Of a DNA stretch of 64,000 bases, positions 41,401-49,741 are shown piece after piece. The stretch is from the NCBI RefSeq assembly GCF_000373365.1, contig NZ_KB891104.1, positions 77,538 to 141,537 on the forward strand, in the 5' to 3' direction. The notes below the pieces were generated by a model that had not been told where the DNA came from, ran no database searches, and was given only the letters and a program-made list of their open reading frames with translations. The position numbers were made by a program, and so were the translations under genes. This DNA is from Parafrankia discariae. GTDB taxonomy: Bacteria; Actinomycetota; Actinomycetes; Frankiales; Frankiaceae. How positions within the stretch are numbered: the stretch's first letter is position 1; the number at the start of each line of letters is the position of its first letter.

Positions 41401-41569
41401 GGACGAATGGGACCTGGCCTTCGACACCGTGGACACCTCCGGCGACCACCAGTCGATGATGAACGAGCACGCGGGCGCCACCGCGCGCACGATCCACGCC
41501 TGGCTCGACGGCCTCGGTTCCCGCCGTCCGCCGCTTCACCCCGTCGTCAGCGGGACGGCGGTCCGCTAG
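35408..41569 (+). CDS. Single-module type I polyketide synthase with N-terminal pseudo-ACP and C-terminal thioesterase
   Basis: A 2053-residue multidomain enzyme. Order: degenerate ACP (about 30-115; Arg72 in LGVYRR aligns with the phosphopantetheine Ser of LGFDSL); KS (about 139-558) with Cys309 in DTQCSAS, EAHGTGTPLGDP and NIGHAQAAAG; AT (about 704-1010) with Ser800 in GHSVGE and HAFH, predicting malonyl-CoA; KR (about 1318-1518) with GGTGALG, Ser in SSVSATWG and Tyr1479 in PYSAAN, no LDD motif and Trp before Tyr, suggesting A-type; ACP with Ser1672 in LGFDSL; TE with Ser1888 in GYSSGG and His in GDHQSM. It should extend an acyl starter by one malonyl unit, reduce the ketone and release. 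There is no DH, ER or loading AT. ATG 35408 follows CAGGAG. Confidence 0.93.
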   Translation: MDSTRPEQGHSGETADQARDAWRARLVELSPAAQIEALLDLVVDHVVVVTGGRGGSAGVDRGAPWRALGVYRRIADVLRAKLTAATGVRLPATVLFERPTPKAVASFLHAEILGVREETAGPAPAPAAPAAGGGRGADPVVVVGLGCRLPGADSPAALWELVAQGRDVVAGLPTDRGWDLDGIYHPDPEHPGTAYTRQGGFLPGVGLFDAGFFGIGPREATAMDPQQRLMLEVSWEAFEHAGIDPHQLRGSRTGVFTGVSLQDYGPPWHDAPAELQGHLLTGNALGVIAGRVSYTFGFEGPALTVDTQCSASLVAVHLAAQALYSGECDLALAGGVTVMSTPSMLMEFSRKRGLAPDGRCKAFSADADGTGWAEGATVVVLTRLSHARARQLPVLAVVAGSAVNQDGASNGLTAPNGLSQQRLIQQALANAGLRAGDVDAVEAHGTGTPLGDPIEARALLATYGAGRSPDRPLYLGSLKSNIGHAQAAAGTAGVIKMIEALRHETLPASLHITAPTPHVDWSTGAVTLLTRSTPWPATTRPRRAAVSAFGVSGTNAHLILEEPPGPARIPAQATPADADGAGAGATEDGAGATGDSATAGGDTPGWAASLPTTVILSARGDDALRAHAARLADHLTGHPDITVDDAAHTLGTRARFATRAAVVLDGPPAERASHLVRALSTLATGRAAPALLRGSAPADPAGTRIAMVFTGQGSQLHGMGRRLHTAYPAFARALDTACDHLDPHLDEPLRDVMFAAPDTAPAVLLDQTLYTQCALFAYQSALFRLLESFGVTPHLLLGHSVGEFTAAHVAGVWTLPDATALVAARGRLMQSCAPGAMAAVGATEDEVRRCLPEYAGLVDIAAVNGPTAVVVAGDPDAVGALAARWAEQGRPTRRLAVSHAFHSAHMDPVLDRFAAVARTLAYHPPTVPIASALTGRLSTDPDTPVDLTDPGYWVRHIREPVRFHQATVRARAENITTYLEIGPKPTLTPYLGEGRVVTAARRGQPETTALHIGLAELHTHGTPIAWPAANNPHATSRRPAHRHLPTYPFQRRRHWTDPVRRSTPSAPDGTLTPGGTAGPDGWRYRINWHSRPVPHTGALPGTDGTPPPLVGRWLLLLPPTGVTGEEVSRVSWIVERLGGTVLRVPLRHEDTDRARLAARLRALGRPGATAGRGGVLSLLGLDTTRHPDHPGLTTGFALTCVLAQALHDVELDAPLWALTRGAVQTGAGTEAEAEAGGGDGVRDPAGALLWGLGRSLALERPGHWGGLVDLPAELDDSTLGWLGAALTAPDGEDQFAARPAGLLVPRLVQEAAPVTTAPWDVRGAVVLITGGTGALGTRIARRLAHDGARRLILASRRGPDAPGAAELCAELTALGTQTVVRHCDAAAGGGGTGTGTGQLAALVRELAADPEAPLSVIVHAAGVDGPLAALPELDLDQIAAVLAPKAGAAELLHEAAWDIPLVFLSSVSATWGSGGQAPYSAANAYLDALAAFRHAAGRPAVSVAFGPWAEAGMGAEPARRDYLRRRGLNPLPPDRAVDALARAVGAGHPGPVTVADVDWTRFLAAYTAARPSRLFDELPAAADHAGSPAAVDTPGAGTGRPPADAGTRPADLTGPPPGDLADPGGDLAALPAAERGRALRDLVQAEAAAVLGHREADEVETGRRFLELGFDSLASVQLSRRLAGATGVALATAAVFEHPTVADLADHLHSLLASRPATGTAGTAGTAGGVTRPGTRRTSTGPRAGSGSGGGGDHGGAEQTGVRGLYRQACADGKFAEGVGVLRAAARLRATFTTSSELTRRPRPVTLASGPATPALVCLPSMVAPSGPHTFARLALHLHGRRAVHALAHPGFGDGELLPATADLVVDLHAETVAARFPDTPVALAGYSSGGWLAHAVAARLEARGIRPSAVVLLDTWLPGDRIPEADIAEELRGIAVNDQAFALMTESQVTAQGAYLDLFEGWKPTAVRAPIVLVRALQRMPGQRTDPGAAGPSTGWADEWDLAFDTVDTSGDHQSMMNEHAGATARTIHAWLDGLGSRRPPLHPVVSGTAVR

Positions 41570-41589
41570 CGGGGCGGCGGTCCGCTAGC
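41552..41589 (+). terminator. 19-bp tandem duplication over the PKS stop, forming a hairpin
   Basis: Two 19-bp units (41552-41570 and 41571-41589) differ at one base and both contain GGCGGTCCGCTAGC. The first carries the PKS stop TAG (41567-41569). Together they create GCTAGCGG (41565-41572) facing CCGCTAGC (41582-41589) across a 9-nt loop, so the duplication itself builds a terminator-like stem. Confidence 0.7.
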
Positions 41590-41637
41590 AGGGCGGCCGG
41601 CGGGCCCGGGAGCCGCACGACCTCCGTGGCCGGGATC

Positions 41638-41775
41638 TCAGTCCGGTGGGAGGACCGTGACCACGACGCTGCCGAGCTTCTGCCCGGACTCGACGTACCG
41701 GTAGACGTCCACGATCAGGTACTCCGCGTGCGCTCCGAAGGAGCCCTCGTTTGCGCCCGCCTGCCTCTGGACAGG
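41638..41775 (-). pseudogene. Remnant of a zinc-type alcohol dehydrogenase/quinone oxidoreductase
   Basis: A short frame ends ...GSFGAHAEYLIVDVYRYVES, then GQKLGSVVVTVLPPD and stop (41638-41640). The tail RYVESGQKLGSVVVTV is like the C-terminus of medium-chain dehydrogenases, and GSFGAHAEYLIVD like their GroES-type N-terminal part, joined with the whole nucleotide-binding centre missing. It is best read as an internally deleted relic. No valid start or ribosome site is seen. The remainder of the gap (41590-42076) has no gene. Confidence 0.45.
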
Positions 41776-42076
41776 GTAGAGGCCAGGGCCGTAAGCAGGA
41801 ATAGACCGGGACAGCGAAGACGAAGCCGACATTTTCCCGAGTGTGGCCCGCACCGGCGGGGGCAGCCACCGTGTTCGGCCGGTATCGAAAGACCTCCGGA
41901 ACCACGGCGTTTCGGTACGCCGGCATGACCGGTTCCGCCGGCGTGGCCGATCGGCCCGAGACCCGGAGCCCACCGCCGGCCTGGGACCGTCTCCCCTTCC
42001 GGATATTCACTTCTGGGGCGGCCGCCGGCTGTCTAAGCTCTTATGGCGGGAATCCCCTGGGAACTCTGGAGGCACC

Positions 42077-43513
42077 GTGCCCGACTTCAGCCGCCTCAGT
42101 TTCGGCGCGCCGGCCGCCGAACGCGACATCAGACGCGGGCTCGACGCCTACTTCATCGAGTCGGCCGCGTACCGCAACATGAACACAGGGACGAAGACGA
42201 TCCTGGTCGCGAACCGGGGCGCCGGGAAGAGCGCGATCCTCAAGACCATGGCCCGCCGGCACCGCGACCGCGGGGCCTCGGTGATCGAGCTCGCGCCCGA
42301 GGACTACTCGTACGAGTTCCTCAGCGGGGCGATGACCCGCGAGGCCGACGGCGCGTGGGCCAAGCTGGGCGCGTACGCCGTCGCCTGGAAGTACCTGCTG
42401 CTCGTGCTCATCATGAAGGAGCTGACGAAACGGCACGGCCGGATAAGACGCGGCGCCGAGAGCCAGGTCTACGCCTATCTGCGTGACAATCATCTCGGCG
42501 CCGCGGTCACCCCGCTGGACTCTTTCGTCTCCTATCTGCGCCGCATCGAGTCGGTGAAGCTGGGAAGCTTCGAGGCCGGTATCCGCACGGCCGAGCTCCA
42601 GCGCCTCTACAAGCTCCAGGAGCTGGAACACCTGATCGCGCCGCTGACCCGTCTGTGCGCGCGCTCGGGGGTCACCGTCCTGGTCGACGAACTGGACCGC
42701 GGCTGGGACGCGAGCGAGGACGCCCAGGCGTTCGTCGCCGGTCTCTTCCAGGCCTGTATGTCGCTGAACGAGCTGTCGCCGCACCTGCACGTCTTCATGT
42801 CGCTGCGCCAGGAGCTCTACGACAACATTCCCGCCCTCTACGACGACGCGCAGAAGTTCCGCGATCTCATCGAGGTGGTGCGGTGGGACGAGCCGCACCT
42901 GTGGCAGCTGATCGCCTGCCGTATCCGGCACACCGTTCCCGGGCTGAGCGGTGTGGGTGACGACGAGTGCTGGACGGCGGTGTTCCGGGATCCGCGCTGG
43001 TCGTTCCGTTACATCGTCGACCGCTCGCTGCGCCGCCCGCGCGAGATCATCCAGTACTGCAGCCACGCGCTCGAGCACGCGCGCCAGCACCGCTCCGCCG
43101 GTGGTCAGCGGATCGCGCGGCGCGACATCCTCGCCGTCGAGGCCACCTACTCCGGCGAGCGGACCCGTGACATCGCGGCCGAGTACCGGTTCCAGCACCC
43201 GGGCCTGCTCAGCGTGTTCGAGGCGTTCCGCGGCCGCCCGGCGACCTGGACCCGCGACGACCTCGAGCTGCTGCTGCTGGACATCGCGACGGGAGCCGTG
43301 CGGACCAGCCGCGAGGCCACGAAGTGGATCGCCGACCGGGATCCCGACCATCTGCTGGAGACGCTGTGGAACGTGGGTTTCATCCGCGACCACTCAGTGC
43401 TGTCCGCATCGTGGGCCGGCAGTGATCGCGCGGACTCCCTGACCTCGACCCGGGGCGTCTCGACCTTCGCCGTCCATCCGATGTTCCGGCAGTACGTGGG
43501 AACCCTGGACTGA
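42077..43513 (+). CDS. P-loop ATPase, Sll1717-like family
   Basis: A 478-residue soluble ATPase. GTG 42077 follows GGAGG with 5-nt spacing. LVANRGAGKSAIL is Walker A (Lys51) and VTVLVDELDRGWD is Walker B (Asp204, Glu205), the DELDRGW form seen in the Sll1717 family of STAND/ORC-like ATPases. The N-terminal FGAPAAERDIRRGLDAYFIES and the C-terminal region (DLIEVVRWDEPHLWQLIACR, RSLRRPREIIQYCSHALEHA) are alpha-helical and match winged-helix-containing regulators. Members are scattered and horizontally mobile, sometimes near defence genes. No nuclease or effector is fused or adjacent, so function remains open. It stands alone after the PKS terminator. Confidence 0.8.
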   Translation: MPDFSRLSFGAPAAERDIRRGLDAYFIESAAYRNMNTGTKTILVANRGAGKSAILKTMARRHRDRGASVIELAPEDYSYEFLSGAMTREADGAWAKLGAYAVAWKYLLLVLIMKELTKRHGRIRRGAESQVYAYLRDNHLGAAVTPLDSFVSYLRRIESVKLGSFEAGIRTAELQRLYKLQELEHLIAPLTRLCARSGVTVLVDELDRGWDASEDAQAFVAGLFQACMSLNELSPHLHVFMSLRQELYDNIPALYDDAQKFRDLIEVVRWDEPHLWQLIACRIRHTVPGLSGVGDDECWTAVFRDPRWSFRYIVDRSLRRPREIIQYCSHALEHARQHRSAGGQRIARRDILAVEATYSGERTRDIAAEYRFQHPGLLSVFEAFRGRPATWTRDDLELLLLDIATGAVRTSREATKWIADRDPDHLLETLWNVGFIRDHSVLSASWAGSDRADSLTSTRGVSTFAVHPMFRQYVGTLD

Positions 43514-43737
43514 GATCGACCCCAACCGGGACCAAGGTCGCCGGCGAACAGTTACGCGCAGCACGGCACGCACCACCTGAAGATGTCCGCCACGGCGGCG
43601 GGCGGGATGCCGATCCGTCAGAACAACAGGGTTGAGGGCATCCAGAGGGGCTTCCAGGGGTGAACATTGGGCGTGGTTTGGACGAGCCGGGGGGCGCGGC
43701 CGGACCGCGAGTGCCCGACACGTGTGCTGGAGGATGG

Positions 43738-44643
43738 ATGCCGTACCGCTTCGATCCCGAACTCGCCTCGCTCGTCGAGATCACGCCGCACGGCACCGTC
43801 GACGACATCACCGCGACCCGTGCCCGCGCGGCCGAGCTGATGCTCGCCGCCACGCGTGAGATCGACCTGACCGGGGTCAACATCACCGACACCTGCGTAC
43901 CCGGCCCGCCGGACGCCCCCGACGTGGCGGTGCGCATCTACACCCCGGTCGGTGTCGCCCGGCCCACTCCGGCCGTCCTGCACCTGCCTGGCGGCGGACT
44001 CGTCGCGGGTGGCCTCGGGACGGAGCATCGCGCCAACATCGGGCTGAGCCGCGCCGTCGGCGTCGTCGTCGTCGCGGTGGACTACCGACTGGCCCCCGAG
44101 CATCCCTATCCGTCCGCGCTCGAGGACTGTTACGCGGCCCTGTGCTGGATGGCGGCCCGCGCCGACCGGCTCGGCGTCGATCCGAACCGGATCGCCGTGC
44201 ACGGGGCGGGGGCCGGCGGGGGCCTGGCCGCCGCGCTGGCCCTGCTCACCCGGGACCGGGGCGGGCCGGCGCTGTGCTTCCAGTGCCTGGACTTCCCGGA
44301 GCTCGACGATCGGCGGGCCGCGCCGAGCCTGGCCGCGGCCAGTGCGGTGCGCTGGGACGCGTACCTGGGCGAGGGCCGGGCGGGTACCGACGGTGTGCCG
44401 GTGTACGCGGCGCCCGCGCGGGCCGAGGACCTGCGCGGGCTGCCGCCGGCGTACGTCTGCGTCCAGGAGCGGGACCGGCTGCGCGAGCAGGGGGTCGGCT
44501 ACGCCGACGCGCTGCGCGCCGCCGGTGTCCCGGCGCGGCTGCAGGTCGTCGCCGGCCCGGTGTCCGAGCCGGCGCCCCGGCGGCGCGCCGCCTCGGCCGA
44601 GACGGTGGCCGCCCTGCGCGCCGCCCTGGGTGGCCGTGGCTGA
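43738..44643 (+). CDS. Catalytically degenerate alpha/beta-hydrolase (HSL/acetyl-esterase type)
   Basis: A 301-residue alpha/beta-hydrolase-3 fold. AVLHLPGGGLVAGGLG aligns with the oxyanion HGGG box, but its His is Pro. VVAVDYRLAPEHPYPSALED is fully conserved. The nucleophile elbow GDSAGG reads VHGAGAGGGLAAAL, so Ser is Gly158 and the preceding Asp is Ala157. The Asp near the end survives (QERDRLREQG), but the terminal GxxHGF becomes AGPVSEP, with no His. Two of three triad residues and the oxyanion His are therefore gone, while the fold is intact. ATG 43738 follows GGAGG. A ligand-binding or scaffold role, as in hydrolase-derived receptors, is inferred. Confidence 0.8.
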   Translation: MPYRFDPELASLVEITPHGTVDDITATRARAAELMLAATREIDLTGVNITDTCVPGPPDAPDVAVRIYTPVGVARPTPAVLHLPGGGLVAGGLGTEHRANIGLSRAVGVVVVAVDYRLAPEHPYPSALEDCYAALCWMAARADRLGVDPNRIAVHGAGAGGGLAAALALLTRDRGGPALCFQCLDFPELDDRRAAPSLAAASAVRWDAYLGEGRAGTDGVPVYAAPARAEDLRGLPPAYVCVQERDRLREQGVGYADALRAAGVPARLQVVAGPVSEPAPRRRAASAETVAALRAALGGRG

Positions 44644-44658
44644 ACCACGGCCGAACGC

Positions 44659-44704
44659 GGCCCTGGGGCGGCCCGCCGGCATCGCGGCGGACCGCCCCAG
44701 GGCC
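44659..44704. terminator. Perfect 13-bp inverted repeat between convergent genes
   Basis: GGCCCTGGGGCGG (44659-44671) and CCGCCCCAGGGCC (44692-44704) are exact complements. The 20-nt interior contains CCGCCG facing CGGCGG, so the stem continues. It lies between the hydrolase-like gene (+) and the small gene (-). Bidirectional terminator. Confidence 0.75.
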
Positions 44705-44745
44705 GGTTCGTAACTGCTGGGTGCTGTCGGGTGCCGGTTACCCGG

Positions 44746-44985
44746 TCAGCGACGCTCGGTCGCGTCGGCGCTGGCGTCGGAGCCATCCGCCTGACGCTGG
44801 CCGGGGACGACCGACGGGCCGATGGCCGCGTTGTGCCGGGTGTAGATCGCCTGGATCTCCTGCCGGGCCGCGGGCGTCTCGGTCGAGCTGATCACGAGCT
44901 CGAACTCGTGGCGCTGGCGACGGACGGCGCGGCGGGCGGCGAGCTTCTGGTAGAGGCCCGGACGGTCGGAGCTGGTGAGGTTCAC
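44746..44985 (-). CDS. Small basic protein of unknown function
   Basis: A 79-residue protein. GTG 44985 follows GGGGGA with 5-nt spacing. The conserved-looking core is LYQKLAARRAVRRQRHEFEL and VISSTETPAARQEIQAIYTR, predicted as two helices separated by a turn; the tail is hydrophilic. The Arg-rich first helix could touch nucleic acid or membrane, but no family was recognised. I recall similar short proteins in other actinomycetes, which I cannot verify here. It ends at the bidirectional hairpin shared with the hydrolase-like gene and has a 740-bp non-coding region upstream. Confidence 0.65.
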   Translation of the reverse strand: MNLTSSDRPGLYQKLAARRAVRRQRHEFELVISSTETPAARQEIQAIYTRHNAAIGPSVVPGQRQADGSDASADATERR

Positions 44986-45726
44986 GTCAATCCCCCTGAA
45001 GGATCCTCGGTGCCGACTGGCATTCGGGGCGGCTGGGATTCTGCCGTCGCTATTCATAATGCATCCGCGACCGCCAGATAATCCGCACGGACGACGTGAC
45101 CTCGGACGCACCTTCAAGAGCCGGACACACCACAATGTGGGCCACGTCTATGCCGTGGGACACAGCCCCGACGGAACCGTCGGGGAACCGACACCCCAGG
45201 GTGGCACGGGTCACTCACCGCCGAATGTCGTGACCCACGTCACGGCACCGACGAATCCCGCCGAGAATCCCCGCCACGGGCGGGGCGGGGATTCCGCGCC
45301 GCCCCGGGGCGTGCGTCAGGGCTGGCGAGGTGACCTCCGGACGGCCTTCGGGCAGGCCTCGGGACACCGCCGCTCCGCCCCCCGCCGCGACGGCGGACCC
45401 GCCGGACATCCCGACCCCCGCACCGTCCGACGTCCTGCCTGGGAGGACCTCGGAGGCAGGAGTGCCTGGCACCACGGAGCAATCACCTCCGGCGGGGTCG
45501 CCCCCACCCAGGTGCCCGGCCGCCGGCGCCGGGCCCGCGCCGGGCCCGCGCCGGCCACCCTCGTCGCACCTGTCCGTGACGCACGGGAGCGCCCCCCTTC
45601 CTGTCGGGATGGTGACTTAGCCCGAGTAAAGACCGTTGGTGGTGAGCACATACAATTCTGCCTACCTGATCCCATCCCGCCGCACCGCGCGCGGGATGAC
45701 GTCGTCATCGAATTGGGAGGGCTCAC
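44986..45726. other. Long intergenic region upstream of the Rieske gene
   Basis: No gene is supported in this 741-bp divergent region. It contains the hairpin at 45166-45185, an inverted repeat CGTGAC-CCAC-GTCACG (45229-45244), GC-rich duplications of GCCGGGCCCGC near 45530, and an AT-richer section (45620-45665) that may hold the Rieske promoter. Confidence 0.5.
45166..45185. promoter_or_regulatory. Perfect 20-bp hairpin/palindrome
   Basis: CCCCGACGG-AA-CCGTCGGGG. The 2-nt spacer makes a tight cruciform or dyad; it lies 181 bp upstream of the small gene's start and 561 bp upstream of the possible Rieske start. No gene end is near enough for an ordinary terminator, so an operator or transcript structure is more likely. 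Confidence 0.4.
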
Positions 45727-45795
45727 ATCGACCGCCACGAGCTCGTCGACCTCACGCGACGGGCGCTAAAAATAGCGACCGACAATACAACCGAC

Positions 45796-46866
45796 ATGAC
45801 GCCGACGGAAGGCGGCGTGGCGGCCACGGCCTATACCAGCCAGGAACGTTTCGAACTGGAACGTGAAGTCGTCCGGCGTTCACCGCAGCTCGTGGGTTAC
45901 AGCTCGGAGCTGGCCGCCGCCGGAACCTACTGCACGAAGACCGTGATGGACGTCCCCGTGCTGTTGACGCGCGGCGACGACGGAACGGTGCGCGCTTTCC
46001 AGAACGTGTGCGCCCACCGGCAGGCTCAGGTCGCCCAGGGCTGCGGCGTGGCGCAGCGATTCACCTGCCCCTGGCACGCGTGGACATACGACGCGCGCGG
46101 CGAGTTCGTCGGTGGCCCGGGGCGGGAGGGCTTCCCCGCGACGCTGAACGGCCAGGCGCGGCTCACGGAGCTGCCCGCCGCCGAGAACTCGGGGTTCCTG
46201 TGGGTCGGGCTGGACCCGGCCGCCGGTCCGCTGGACATCGACGCGCACCTGGGCCCGCTGGGCCCCGAGCTGGCGTCCTGGAACATCGGGTCGTGGGCGC
46301 CGGTGGGCGAGAAGGTCCTCGACTCACCGGTCAACTGGAAGCTCGCGCTGGACACGTTCGCCGAGAGCTACCACTTCGCGTCGGTGCACCGGGACACGTT
46401 CGCGCTGATCAACAAGAGTAACTGCGCGCTGTTCGACTCCTACGGGCCGCACCACCGGCTGGTCTTCCCGATGAACCACATCACCGACCTGGCGGACAAA
46501 CCGGAGGAGGACTGGGAGCCGCTGAACAACTTCGTGTTGATCTACGCCCTGTTCCCCAACATCGTCCTGTCCGTGACGGTGGCCAATGGCGAGGTGTTCC
46601 GGGTGTACCCGGGCGAGCGGCCGGGCCACTCGTTCACCTACCACCAGAACGCGTCCCCGATGGACCTCACCGACGAGGCGACCCGGGAGACCGCGGAGAC
46701 GATCTTCGACTACGCGCACAACGCCGTCCGCGACGAGGACTACGCGCTGGCGGCCCAGGTGCAGGCGAGCATGGCCTCGGGTGCCCGCGCGGACCTCGTC
46801 TTCGGGCGCAACGAGCCCGGCCTGCACCACCGGCACGAGGTCCTCGAGGACGCGCTCGGCCGCTGA
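45796..46866 (+). CDS. Rieske non-haem iron oxygenase, alpha subunit
   Basis: A 356-residue oxygenase counted from ATG 45796. The Rieske 2Fe-2S ligands are Cys72, His74 (NVCAHRQ) and Cys91, His94 (FTCPWHAW). The mononuclear iron motif DTFAESYHFASVH has the two His, with a later Asp in the C-terminal part. Such subunits hydroxylate aromatic or other hydrophobic substrates with electrons from a ferredoxin/reductase, which are not encoded nearby. Translation may begin earlier: the frame stays open to 45700, encodes DRHELVDLTRRALK as homologues do, and GGGAGG (45715-45720) sits 6 nt before ATC 45727, but no ATG, GTG or TTG exists there. Confidence 0.9.
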   Translation: MTPTEGGVAATAYTSQERFELEREVVRRSPQLVGYSSELAAAGTYCTKTVMDVPVLLTRGDDGTVRAFQNVCAHRQAQVAQGCGVAQRFTCPWHAWTYDARGEFVGGPGREGFPATLNGQARLTELPAAENSGFLWVGLDPAAGPLDIDAHLGPLGPELASWNIGSWAPVGEKVLDSPVNWKLALDTFAESYHFASVHRDTFALINKSNCALFDSYGPHHRLVFPMNHITDLADKPEEDWEPLNNFVLIYALFPNIVLSVTVANGEVFRVYPGERPGHSFTYHQNASPMDLTDEATRETAETIFDYAHNAVRDEDYALAAQVQASMASGARADLVFGRNEPGLHHRHEVLEDALGR

Positions 46867-46964
46867 CGGCCCGCGCGGACGAACACCACCGCGCGCCGAC
46901 GGCGACCGCCGCGTACCGGTGGAAGCCGGTCCGGCGGCGAGCCCGCGCGGCGGGTCGAACGATC

Positions 46965-47001
46965 AGGGAAAGGGCCCGTGGAGAGCCCGGGCCCTTTCCC
47001 T
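46965..47001. terminator. Perfect 14-bp hairpin between convergent Rieske and icd genes
   Basis: AGGGAAAGGGCCCG (46965-46978) pairs exactly with CGGGCCCTTTCCCT (46988-47001) around a 9-nt loop. TT follows on the + strand and CT-rich sequence on the other. It lies 98 bp after the Rieske stop and 52 bp after the icd stop. Strong bidirectional terminator. Confidence 0.8.
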
Positions 47002-47053
47002 TGACCCAGCTGCTTCTGACGTACCTTTTTCTGACGTACCGTTCGCCGGTGGG

Positions 47054-49741
<2,688 letters not shown>

